Part shown: piece after piece, positions 43,901 to 52,700 of the stretch
How positions within the stretch are numbered: position 1 is the stretch's first letter
Layout: each line of letters starts with the position of its first letter
NCBI GenBank assembly: GCA_040386075.1
Contig: JAZKGE010000014.1
Location: 1-64,000 of the forward strand
Direction: 5' to 3'
Source: UBA4416 sp040386075
GTDB taxonomy: Bacteria; Bacteroidota; Bacteroidia; B-17B0; Aurantibacillaceae
DNA length: 64,000 bases
The notes under the pieces: model-generated
What the model was told of the DNA's origin: nothing
Databases searched by the model: none
Seen by the model: the letters and a program-made list of their open reading frames with translations, nothing else
Program-made: the position numbers and the translations under genes

Positions 43901-45705
43901 ATGCTGCTATAGCATCCGTCGAGTGTGGTTACTTTTACATGATTATAGCCACTTGATGTCACCCAAAGTTTTTCTAAAGTATCATTAATATTGTTATTCC
44001 ACATATAATGATGAATAGGCCCAATATTACTGTAGTTGTAGTAATCGCTGGTATTTGCCCGGGTATCTGAACTTATAAAACCTTTATAGCAAATCGGGAT
44101 TGTATCCGGGCACTGTAATAATCCAAATCTATCTTCAATACAATTTCCTACAAAATTCAAATTACATAAGCTGCCACTTCTGGTATAATAATCATAAGGA
44201 TTTCTGGTAAGATCAATGCCCTTATAAATAAAAGCGTCAGAATAACCACGACAATAAAGCTCATTATAGTCGGTATAATTGTTTGGCGCAGAACAATAAC
44301 CAATTGGCTGATTTGTGTTAAACCCGATTCCTGTTATAGAATTATTAATACTTGTTATGTTATTATACGTACTTGGTATATTCAAATGATGCTCATAACT
44401 GCCAGCCATAATGGGTTCGTTAATGCCTGCTACCAATAAACCGTGAGCTTTGTCATTTCTCGGCCCGCCATATTGCCTGAACCATTGGCGTGTTCCGGTA
44501 TTATTATATTTTGTAATGAATAGATCGCCAAAACCAATACTGTTAAAAATGCCCGGCCCATAGGCATTCGAATATTCATTCATTGTACATCCAAATTCTC
44601 CAAATATATAAGGGTCCTGCTGCGCATCAAGTGCTACTTTTTTTCCTGAAACATAATTATTACTTGCTTCAGATTTCCCCCAGATGAAATTTCCGTTATT
44701 ATCTATCTTCATCAAAAAAGCTTTATTAGTGTAAGCTCCATTTATAAAGCTGTTGCCCGAGGCTCCAAAAAATGTGTAAGTTCCTTGGAAATCTCCGGTA
44801 ATATAAATTTTATTGGCGTTATCCATCACCATACTGTAAGGAATAGAAAAAACACCACTTGCTTTTCTGAACCATTGTTCCTGCCCGGTTGCATTGTATT
44901 TAACAATGAAGCTGGCATTCATGATCTGGTTGTTATATGTGTTTTGAAATTGAATAGTATCAGAAAACTGTCCGCATACATAAATGTTATTTAAATTATC
45001 GGTGATAATATCCAATCCTCTGTCATCATATTTTGCTGAACCTTTATTTACCCATACTAAATTACCTGCGGGCGTATATTTAGCCGTAAACACATCAAAG
45101 GATGAAAACAGAGTATTTGGATTCATCATACTGGTTACTGTTGTACCGCTAAAATTGGCAGTGCCTTGAAACTGTCCGGTGATAATTGGATTGTCAAGCT
45201 CGTCAACGGCAATGGCATTTCCCCATTCGGCTAAATTACCGCCAAAAGATTTAGCCCATAAAAAATTTCCGGAAGGATCAAGCTTTGCAATAAAACCATC
45301 CTGTGAACCACTTACAGATGTTAAAACAGTTGTCCCAAATGTGGCAGAACCATAATAGAAACCGGTAATATAAATATTACCATTGGCATCTGCTTTTACT
45401 GAAGTAGCTCTGTCGCTTCCGTTACCCCCCGCTTTTATTGCCCAAATGATTTGTCCCGCAGCCGTTGATTTTGAAATATAAATATCAGGATTTCCGTTTG
45501 AAGTAGGATTTAAACTTAATCCAGGAGCAAATTGAGTTGTTCCTGCAAAATAACCGCCCGAAATGATATTACCTGAGTTATCGTAACAGATATCCATGGC
45601 TTCATCTTCTTTAATACTTCCGGCAGTATATGCCCAAAAATTTTGAGAGATGGCGCATTGATGTGTCATCAATATGACTGAGAGAAATAACGTTAATTTT
45701 TTCAT
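40915..45705 (-). CDS. Giant surface protein with type B T9SS (CHU_C) domain and Ig/PKD-like repeats
   Basis: A 1596-residue protein from ATG 45705, at the signal peptide MKKLTLFLSVILMTHQCAIS; an in-frame extension to 45750 lacks leader features. Residues about 25-450 carry SBBP-like blades ('GNIYITGFYYGSATFGTTVL', 'DGFIAKLDPSGNFLWAKSF'). About a dozen Ig/PKD-like cystine-poor repeats follow, with the recurring pattern 'T-x-CxGDSixL' / 'YxWxGPxG'. The C-terminus is a CHU_C/gliding-motility-associated domain ('INVFTPNGDGANDMFMFKS', 'RNRWGEKMGEFDGPTNGWNG'), which routes proteins through T9SS. A probable adhesin or surface structural protein; the ligand is unknown. Confidence 0.93.
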   Translation of the reverse strand: MKKLTLFLSVILMTHQCAISQNFWAYTAGSIKEDEAMDICYDNSGNIISGGYFAGTTQFAPGLSLNPTSNGNPDIYISKSTAAGQIIWAIKAGGNGSDRATSVKADANGNIYITGFYYGSATFGTTVLTSVSGSQDGFIAKLDPSGNFLWAKSFGGNLAEWGNAIAVDELDNPIITGQFQGTANFSGTTVTSMMNPNTLFSSFDVFTAKYTPAGNLVWVNKGSAKYDDRGLDIITDNLNNIYVCGQFSDTIQFQNTYNNQIMNASFIVKYNATGQEQWFRKASGVFSIPYSMVMDNANKIYITGDFQGTYTFFGASGNSFINGAYTNKAFLMKIDNNGNFIWGKSEASNNYVSGKKVALDAQQDPYIFGEFGCTMNEYSNAYGPGIFNSIGFGDLFITKYNNTGTRQWFRQYGGPRNDKAHGLLVAGINEPIMAGSYEHHLNIPSTYNNITSINNSITGIGFNTNQPIGYCSAPNNYTDYNELYCRGYSDAFIYKGIDLTRNPYDYYTRSGSLCNLNFVGNCIEDRFGLLQCPDTIPICYKGFISSDTRANTSDYYNYSNIGPIHHYMWNNNINDTLEKLWVTSSGYNHVKVTTLDGCYSSIDTVYVKINPLPAPPTITDNLGVNNQHFPMANNIHVCGPSTITLTGGNIQGNLYQWYGNSLSTHDSSAIVNTSGGHYFVVTNVYGCTDTNTIHIQLDPPIPNFGPKQKNDTIKICENYNDIHIICDSISNPGLNYPYPCVDHQGVFTVSQTPGLSLSPVNSFNHCDLSFYATASATGNYTYTVGYVINNLCTHDTIYFTGHIYIIVKPTPSATLNLTGNNLLCPGDSSLLIGIISGFSSPNITYTISPNDSIMVYNQGYYHINAYLTDTISGCTGVTGDQLYVTVKPNPFIILNPYNSIICPNDSIKLTLNLPNATNYEWHGPSGLLPINTQSFYSQQSGFYHCIVTDNTGCVFTTNTVELKQYATPYLISTPTNIICNNQPITLNVITLDATQIVWNAPLSGSGATKIITSPGVYSCQVTMCGITTSLSINILGSNPVANITTFGSTTVCPFDSVLLTGNSGMTNYVWQPGNHLGQNYTVHSPGSYTLEVTDIYGCTAKSSPVTVAFTSTVFPPASVSNDTICAGQTATLSATSFGNQLHWFPNINSGSVINIGTTYVTPSLTTQTTYYVASVNATGCHSSGIPATVFMHQTSITPMLLTDTTVCKHDSLIITAPYINGATYNWSGPGIGTNNTNHILIGNADSTNAGIYSLQVSGFGCNSPTSSTNIYVLNSIAPIISANDSICEGSNYSIAVNANPNYSYEWQGPNNYSNTSDSLNIINAAVNQSGTYSITSNLFGCMSTASTIGLTVLQTPPTPTITGNTTVCAGDSIFLSAAPNSTSTYNWYGMNGYVGFGSNISFLAADTSYSGYYGVIATNVFCPGYTAYDSITVVPYPVMMATNDTLGCDNAAITISCSSNYGNYVWNTGSTSPSISVTQSGTYWVSSQNGNCVKTDSIHVSLIPCSNFEINVFTPNGDGANDMFMFKSAAITAIHCEIRNRWGEKMGEFDGPTNGWNGTNMFNSRECEEGTYFYIAEIKTIEGVSKSINGFVSLIR

Positions 45706-45855
45706 GCCGCTTAATTTTAATCTAAGATAAAATAATAAGTCAGGCATCAAAAAAATAAATTTCTAAAATCTTACTTGTTCAAAGTATATTTTTAATAATT
45801 AACGCTAATAAAGGGGATAAATAGTAACTGAAATTATATACCTGTTTAAATATAT

Positions 45856-46488
45856 TTACTTGATCTTTAGTTTGCCTTTTCTCCAGGCATCAATAAACTT
45901 GGCCCAGGCAACAGGGTTTAATAAGCTCACGCTTGGATACTGACCAACCTGGTATAAACGCGTGTATTGCTGTTGCATTCTTACGCGGTAATTGGCTGCC
46001 GCATCCATTGATCCGCCTTTGATAGATTCGCGAACATCTTCGTTATCCATATTTCTATATGCTCGTTCGATATCCGAATCACTTAGATCGAGATTAAGAA
46101 TAGCACGTTTAAACTGCTCTTTACTAGGCCAGGGGTAAACATTTACCTGTGCAAGTTGAATCGTATCTTTTGTAAGGATCTGAATAATAGAATAATGCTT
46201 TCCTGATAACGTATCTGATAAATTATAGGATTTACTTTTATGATTGATCGAAAAGAACTGCATCTCATCTCCTGGCCTTGCCACAATGGTAAAGAATCCA
46301 TAAAAATCACTTACCGTACCCGAACGCGTTCCCTTCAACATAATAGAAACAAACGGTAGTGGTTGTAAACTGTCGTCTAAAACAACACCTGAAACCTGTA
46401 ATAATTTTTCGGGCGTGGTATTTGGCTTTGTTTGCGCAAACATAGCTCCCGAAATAAATAAAAGCGTAATGATAAATAGATGTTTCAT
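45856..46488 (-). CDS. Carboxypeptidase-regulatory-domain envelope protein
   Basis: A 210-residue protein from ATG 46488, which begins the signal peptide MKHLFIITLLFISGAMFAQ; the open frame to 46539 adds nothing meaningful. Residues about 30-115 are a CarboxypepD_reg-like beta domain ('VSGVVLDDSLQPLPFVSIML', 'GTVSDFYGFFTIVARPGDEM'). The rest is a helical Arg/Gln-rich region ('ANYRVRMQQQYTRLYQVGQ') ending in a basic tail. The architecture is a familiar short Bacteroidota secreted CRD protein of unknown function. It is not clearly operonic with the PAP2 gene upstream on the same strand (93-bp gap). Confidence 0.82.
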   Translation of the reverse strand: MKHLFIITLLFISGAMFAQTKPNTTPEKLLQVSGVVLDDSLQPLPFVSIMLKGTRSGTVSDFYGFFTIVARPGDEMQFFSINHKSKSYNLSDTLSGKHYSIIQILTKDTIQLAQVNVYPWPSKEQFKRAILNLDLSDSDIERAYRNMDNEDVRESIKGGSMDAAANYRVRMQQQYTRLYQVGQYPSVSLLNPVAWAKFIDAWRKGKLKIK

Positions 46489-46581
46489 ATGAAAACAGAT
46501 TGTTAACGGTAAAAATAGTCTTTTAAAAAAATAATGCACCTAATTAAACATAAATTAACATACAAATGGTATGCCTGTGTT

Positions 46582-47166
46582 TTAGTTGTTTTGAATCCAT
46601 TTATCTAATTGAAAGATCAATAAAGAAGATCCAATACCAATGATCATGCCTCCCAAAACATCACTTGGAAAATGAACGCCTAATCGCATGCGCGAATAGC
46701 CCACCAAACAGGCATAAGCATAGGACGGAACGGCCACATACCATTTTTTTGTAGATAGAGTTACGGCAGTAGCTGCTGCAAAAACGTTGGATGTGTGACC
46801 TGAAGGAAAAGAAAGTTTTCCGGAATGTGTTCTTGCAACAATGTCATTTGGATACTGTATGGACGGTCTTGGTCTGTTAACTGTATATTTTATACCAGAG
46901 GTTAATAAAGCGTTAAACCCAATAGCAACACCTGTTTTTATACCATTTCTCATCATAACCTTGTCGTTATTAACATAACCGCTAAGTAACAGCGAGCCTG
47001 GAGCTATTGCCAAAGTTGGATAAACGGTTGCCGAAGTAAATCTCATCGTTTTATCCCAATTAGGATGTTCAGTTTTATTGATGGCCCGCAACATAGATAG
47101 ATCGATAGATTGTGATCGAATGATACAACTTGCCAGCAAAAAAAATATAACGCACTTATTTCTCAA
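46582..47166 (-). CDS. PAP2-family phosphatase
   Basis: A 194-residue protein from TTG 47166 with a hydrophobic leader ('MRNKCVIFFLLASCIIRSQS'). The PAP2 motifs are complete: 'KYTVNRPRP', 'SFPSGHTSNVFA' and 'SRMRLGVHFPSDVLGG'. It lies 9 bp after the M50 protease gene and is probably co-transcribed with it. A periplasm-facing lipid phosphatase. It differs from the PAP2 gene at 30389 in having a leader and fewer membrane helices. Confidence 0.9.
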   Translation of the reverse strand: MRNKCVIFFLLASCIIRSQSIDLSMLRAINKTEHPNWDKTMRFTSATVYPTLAIAPGSLLLSGYVNNDKVMMRNGIKTGVAIGFNALLTSGIKYTVNRPRPSIQYPNDIVARTHSGKLSFPSGHTSNVFAAATAVTLSTKKWYVAVPSYAYACLVGYSRMRLGVHFPSDVLGGMIIGIGSSLLIFQLDKWIQNN

Positions 47167-47175
47167 ATCCAGTGA

Positions 47176-48117
47176 TCAGCTAAAAATATAAAATGGTAAT
47201 ATGATCAGGAAGAAAATGTAAATTAATGTAACAATAATTTTTCCAAATATTTTCACATCTTTAATAAAAGGTATTTTTAAAACAGAGATCACATGTTGAA
47301 TTAGTCCGCCTTCCAATAAGCTGTATTGTTGTACGCCTGCCTGTACACCTGTATATCTTTTTCCAAATGATAACAAGATGCAATCGCGGATGCTCCAGTA
47401 ATCCCTATCCGGAAGGTCCTTGTAATCAGTAATGTAATTAATGTTTTCTTGTTTCAGGTACTCTCTTATCTTGTGATTTTTAATTTCCATCAGCAGGTCA
47501 AATACCATTGATAAAGGGATGATCAAAAGTATAGGATTTTTAAAGAGGATAGCCAAAACAGATAAACATATAATGGAGATTATTGTAAATACGAGTCTGA
47601 TCACATGATTTTGATGTATAAACAAGGTTTCCAGTAAACGCCCGCCATCTAATGGAATAATAGGGAGCAGGTTGAACCAGTTTAAAAAGAAAAAAATATT
47701 ACCCAGCATTTCAATCCGTTCACTCGGATAATAAACAGTGCTTATCAGCAAACAGGAGCCAATAATAATGCCCGGAACAGGCCCTGCTAAAATGATAATG
47801 ATCCTTTGTCGTTGTGAAATGGTAGATTTTTTACCGCTCACATAAGCGCTGAGCAAAGGAATTATAAAAAGTTTGACGTCATTATATTTGAAAAATTTCA
47901 TAGCGATAAAGTGCCCCGACTCGTGGATCATTACTACAAGTAACAAAGCAGCTATGTAGATCAGAGTTTGATCAAAAATAACGTAAAATAAAAAAGCGTA
48001 AATTCCAAGACTGACCAGTGATCTGCGAATCCAGTTCTTTTTATCCTGCTCTAAAATGGGTTTTGGTAAAACAGGAGGCTGTTGGTATGATGTTTCTTCG
48101 GTATCTAAATTTTCCAC
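47176..48117 (-). CDS. M50 (site-2-protease-type) membrane metalloprotease
   Basis: A 313-residue protein from GTG 48117. Its zinc motif is within a membrane helix, 'LLLVVMIHESGHFIAMKFF' (HExxH near residue 65), and the second ligand motif is 'NWFNLLPIIPLDGGRLLE'. About six membrane helices are predicted, with no PDZ domain. The C-terminal cytoplasmic stretch ('YITDYKDLPDRDYWSIRDCI') is not recognised. Such enzymes cleave membrane-bound regulators or act as FtsH-like quality-control proteases; the substrate is unknown. Confidence 0.88.
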   Translation of the reverse strand: MENLDTEETSYQQPPVLPKPILEQDKKNWIRRSLVSLGIYAFLFYVIFDQTLIYIAALLLVVMIHESGHFIAMKFFKYNDVKLFIIPLLSAYVSGKKSTISQRQRIIIILAGPVPGIIIGSCLLISTVYYPSERIEMLGNIFFFLNWFNLLPIIPLDGGRLLETLFIHQNHVIRLVFTIISIICLSVLAILFKNPILLIIPLSMVFDLLMEIKNHKIREYLKQENINYITDYKDLPDRDYWSIRDCILLSFGKRYTGVQAGVQQYSLLEGGLIQHVISVLKIPFIKDVKIFGKIIVTLIYIFFLIILPFYIFS

Positions 48118-48134
48118 AGCTCAAAAGTAAGATA

Positions 48135-48167
48135 TTGTGTTTAATTAAATAAAAAAATATATATTTG
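48135..48167 (+). promoter_or_regulatory. Promoter-like site upstream of the amino-acid permease gene
   Basis: TTG (48135-48137), a 22-bp spacer and TATATTTG (48160-48167) fit the Bacteroidota consensus TTG-N17-23-TAnnTTTG. The start codon of the permease is about 40 bp downstream at 48209. The region is AT-rich, so chance matches are possible. Confidence 0.5.
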
Positions 48168-48208
48168 AATAGTTAAGATATAATTCATTCATAAAAATAA
48201 ATAGTAAT

Positions 48209-49675
48209 ATGTCAGTTTGGAGAATAAAACCGGTATCAGCTTTTGAGGCCGATATGAAAAAAAGTGAACTTAAAAGAGTTCTTGGTAAATGGAGTTTAAC
48301 TGCCATAGGAATTGGCGCTATTATAGGCGGAGGAATCTTTGTTCTTACCGGAACGGGAGCATATTTTCATGCAGGACCAGCTTTAGCTTTGTCTTTTGTA
48401 ATTGCTGGAATTGCTTGTGTATTCGCCGCCTTATGTTATAGTGAGTTTGCAAGTATGATACCAGTTGAAGGTTCCGCTTATGCTTATGCTTACGGTACAA
48501 TTGGAGAAATGTTTGCATGGATCATTGGTTGGGGCTTAGTATTAGAATATGCAATGGGATCCATGACTGTAGCAGTAAGTTGGAGCGGATATTTCAATAA
48601 GTTTATAGGTTTGTTCGGAGTACATTTACCTGATTTTTTAACTCAAGACCCCGGTAGCTATTCGGGTTCAGGATTTTCAATGAATTTACCAGCGACAATA
48701 ATTGTATTATTAGTTACAGCATTATTAGTTAGAGGAACTAAAGAGGCTGCGAAGGCTAATAATGTTATCGTTGTAATAAAAATTGCGGCCGTTCTATTTG
48801 TTATTATTGTCGGAGCTTTTTGTATAAATACAGCAAATTGGGTTCCTTTTATCCCTGAAGAAACCACTATTTTAGATCACGGAAAGGATCGCTTAGTGTA
48901 TGGTTGGAACGGAATTATATCAGGGGCAGCTGCAATATTTTTTGCTTATGTTGGATTTGATGCAGTTTCTACACAAGCTGGAGAAGCCATTAACCCTAAA
49001 AAAGATGTTCCTTTTGCTATTATTACTTCATTAATGGTTTGTACTGCATTGTATATAGCTGTTTCATTGGTATTAACAGGAATGATGAATTATAAAGATT
49101 TTGATCCAATGGGGCCATATCCAAATGCAATAAAAGCACCTGTAGCAATGGCTTTTGAAATAGCTGGTATGCCCTGGGCAGTATTTATCATTACCATAGC
49201 TGCAACAGTAGGTTTAATTTCCGTTTTAATGGTAATGATGTTGGGCCAATCCCGTATATTTTTAGGTATGTCTAAAGACGGACTAATTCCAAAATTCTTT
49301 TCAGAATTGCATCCTGTTAACAAAACACCCTATAAAAACACAGTCTTTTTAGGGGTAATCATTGCATTAGTCGCTGGATTTACACCAATTAGTACATTAG
49401 CGGATATGACAAGTTTTGGTACTTTATTCGCTTTTACCATGGTATGTATTGCAGTATGGTTGTTAAGAGTTAAACAACCGTTATTACAAAGAAATTTTAG
49501 AGTTCCGGCGCTTCCTGTGATCGCGGTTTGTGGAATTTTAATTAACACATTTTTAATGATCAAATTAGATAAAGATGCTCAATTATTTTCTCTAGCATGG
49601 TTAGGACTTGGATTAATAATATACTTTGTATATAGTAAACGAAACAGTAATCTTGAAAAACAGATAAAAGAATAG
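48209..49675 (+). CDS. APC-superfamily amino-acid permease (cationic amino-acid transporter type)
   Basis: A 488-residue membrane protein with 12 predicted helices. The TM1 substrate motif is 'IGIGAIIGGGIFVLTGTGAY', followed by 'FAALCYSEFASMIPVEGSAY' and 'FFAYVGFDAVSTQAGEAINP' (TM6-like), the CAT/YfnA branch pattern. It imports amino acids by proton coupling or exchange. It is monocistronic with a strong terminator 8 bp after the stop. Confidence 0.93.
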   Translation: MSVWRIKPVSAFEADMKKSELKRVLGKWSLTAIGIGAIIGGGIFVLTGTGAYFHAGPALALSFVIAGIACVFAALCYSEFASMIPVEGSAYAYAYGTIGEMFAWIIGWGLVLEYAMGSMTVAVSWSGYFNKFIGLFGVHLPDFLTQDPGSYSGSGFSMNLPATIIVLLVTALLVRGTKEAAKANNVIVVIKIAAVLFVIIVGAFCINTANWVPFIPEETTILDHGKDRLVYGWNGIISGAAAIFFAYVGFDAVSTQAGEAINPKKDVPFAIITSLMVCTALYIAVSLVLTGMMNYKDFDPMGPYPNAIKAPVAMAFEIAGMPWAVFIITIAATVGLISVLMVMMLGQSRIFLGMSKDGLIPKFFSELHPVNKTPYKNTVFLGVIIALVAGFTPISTLADMTSFGTLFAFTMVCIAVWLLRVKQPLLQRNFRVPALPVIAVCGILINTFLMIKLDKDAQLFSLAWLGLGLIIYFVYSKRNSNLEKQIKE

Positions 49676-49683
49676 ATTTTAAG

Positions 49684-49707
49684 AAGGCGGTTTTTACCGC
49701 CTTTTTT
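49684..49707 (+). terminator. Intrinsic terminator after the permease gene
   Basis: AAGGCGG (49684-49690), loop TTTTTA, CCGCCTT and a T-tract: a 7-bp GC-rich stem typical of a strong intrinsic terminator. Confidence 0.9.
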
Positions 49708-49730
49708 AATGGAATGAATGAGTGTAGATA

Positions 49731-49761
49731 TTGCTATATCTCATTAATTATCATATATTTG
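49731..49761 (+). promoter_or_regulatory. Promoter-like site just upstream of the ATA-start surface protein
   Basis: TTG (49731-49733), a 20-bp spacer and TATATTTG (49754-49761) match the Bacteroidota -33/-7 pattern. Transcription would begin only a few bases before the ATA codon at 49769, giving a nearly leaderless mRNA. Confidence 0.45.
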
Positions 49762-49768
49762 AGTAACC

Positions 49769-52700
49769 ATAAAAGCTATCGGTTACATATTTGTTTTTAT
49801 CTTCTTTTCCACTTTTGGATATGGGAAGCTTAGCAAAGATCCTTTGCCCAAATCTTCTTATGTATTATTTGCTCAAAATAAGGGGCAATGGAATGATAAG
49901 GTGCTGTTTGAAGGAAAATTCAAAGGCGGAAAGGTATTTTTAGAGAGACAAGGCTTCTCTTATATTTTTTATCCAAAAGACGGACTTGAATCCCTGCATC
50001 ATAAACATGATGAGGTAGGGTCTTTTACATACCATTCCGTAAAGATGGATTTTGAAAATTGTAATTCAAATCCTCAAATACAACAATCAGATTCCAATTC
50101 TTTTTTTGAGAATTATTTCATCGGAAACGACCCATCAAAATGGGCTTCCCGTGTCAAATCCTACAAACAAATTAAATATCATGATCTGTACAAAGGAATA
50201 GATCTTAAATTGTTTAGTGACAAGAATAATTTCCGTTTCGATTTCGTGATTAAACCAGGTGCTGATGTTAACCAACTTGTAATGAATTTTACTGGTCAGG
50301 ATCGTTTAAGTGTAGTTGATGGAGATCTGATCATTCATACAGAAGTAGGAGAGATTGCTCAGCAGGCACCATACGCTTATCAGATAATTAACGGTAAGGA
50401 AATAAAAGTGGAGTGCAGTTACAGTTTAGAAAAAGACCGTGTGAGATTTAAACTGGGAAACAACTACAATAAAGATCATGAATTAATTATTGATCCTACT
50501 TTAGTGTTTGCAACATACACCGGTTCATTGTCCGACAACTTTGGAATGACAGCCACTTACGATGTTCAGGGGAATGCTTATACAGCGGGCATGTGTTTTG
50601 GGCCTTCATATCCTCTTTCTCCGGGCGCTTTTCAAACTGTGTATATGGGCGGCACAGGTTATGGTGGCGATATTTCTGTTTCAAAATTCGGCCCAACAGG
50701 TGCAAATTTATTGTATTCAACTTACATTGGCGGAACAGGTAATGAATCGCCACAAAGTATTGTTGTAGATAACCTGGGCCAATTGGTTGTATTCGGAAGA
50801 TCCTATTCTGCCAACTATCCGGTTACTTCAGGTGTTTTTCAAACAGCAAATGCGGGCGGCTGTGACCTCATTATTACAAAACTTAATGCAACAGGCACTG
50901 GTTTAGTTGCAAGTACTTTTTTGGGTGGCTCGCAAAACGATGGGGTAAATTCAACAACAACGCTTGGCGGTATTCACTATAACTATTCAGATGATCTGAG
51001 AGGAAGTGTGATCGTTGATAATACGAACAATATATATATTGCAGCCAGTACTATATCTTCCAATTTTCCGGTAACGCCGGGTTGTATTCAAAATTCATTA
51101 AATGGTCCACAGGATGGTTGTGTAGCTAAACTGAACCCAAATTTAACGGCATTGATCTATAGTACTTATTATGGAGGTTCTTCTATGGATGGTGTTTATA
51201 GTATTACCTTAAATAGTAATGATGAATTGTATGTTACCGGCGGAACCTCAAGTACTAATTTTTACACTACTCCCGGAAGCTTACATGCGGCGTCACAGGG
51301 AGGCATTGACGGTTTTGTAAGTTTACTGGCATTTAACGGCAACTCTGTTTTAGCATCAACTTATATCGGCACACCTTCTTACGACCAATCCTATTTTGTA
51401 GAAGTGGATAAGCAAGGCAGGGTGAATTTATTCGGACAAACAGAAGGCTCTTATCCTGTTTCTGCAGGCGTATACAGTAATCCAAACAGCGGGCAGTTTA
51501 TTCAGTGTTTAAGTCCCAATTTAACGAATTCAATTTTTTCTACGGTTGTTGGTTCCGGAGATGGATTTCCTGATATATCACCTTCTGCTTTTTTAGTAGA
51601 TGTTTGTGGTAATATTTATTTATCGGGTTGGGGTGGCACTATGTTCGGAAATAATCAATTCAATAGTTCTACTAGTGGTTTGCCGGTAACAGCAAACGCT
51701 TTTATTAACACAACCGACGGTGAAGATTTTTATTTTATGGTATTAAACCCAAACGCTACGGCACTCCAGTATGCTACATTTTTCGGCGGTAGTTTAAGCC
51801 GCGAACATGTCGATGGTGGAACAAGCAGGTTTGATAAATCAGGTGTTATTTACCAGGCAATTTGTGAAAGTTGCGGTGGTAATAATGATATGCCAACTAC
51901 GCCTACAGCATGGTCTACCACCAATGGGTCACCTAATTGTAATAATGCCGTAGTGAAATTTGCATTTAGTCCAAACCTGGTTGTAGCTCAATCAGGAATA
52001 AGTGCAAGCAATACAACCGGCTGCGTTCCTCTTGCCATTAATTTTTCCAATAATAGTGTAAACGGAGTTAATTATTTTTGGGATTTTGGAGATGGCACAC
52101 AGTCTACAACATTTGCACCGGCTCATACATACACTGCGGTGGGCGTATACACAGTTCAGCTGATCGCTAATAATAATGCAACCTGTAACAAATGGGATAC
52201 TGTTTATACAACTATTACGGTACTCTCATTGAACAACATGAGTGTAACAATTCCTTCACAATCGGGCTGTGCACCATTGCTTGTTAATTTTAGTAATTCA
52301 AATTCAACGACTGCTAATTATTTTTGGAAATTTGGTGATGGAACCACAGCAACAACTTATTCTGCATCTCACACCTATACGGCAATTGGTAATTATACGG
52401 TACAACTTATATCGCAAAATATTTTAACCTGTAACATTTATGATACAGCTTATGCTACGATCAATGTTGTTTCTGTGCTTGCTTTAACCCCGTTGCCTGC
52501 TATGCAAAGTGGTTGCGCACCATTGCAGGTTAGCTTTCCAAACACTAATGATACAACAGCGGTAACTTATTCGTGGGATTTTGGTGACGGAAATACATCC
52601 ACGACTTTTGCTCCGGTACATACATATTCAACTGCGGGTGTTTATACGGTTCAGCTTGTTTCTTTTAGCAGTAATTCCTGCAATATTTCTGATACGGTTT

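Noticed and set aside
38324..45705. TonB-dependent receptor and neighbouring large protein as a SusC/SusD glycan-uptake locus
   Set aside because: The neighbour is a CHU_C surface protein, not a SusD lipoprotein, and no glycoside hydrolases are present.
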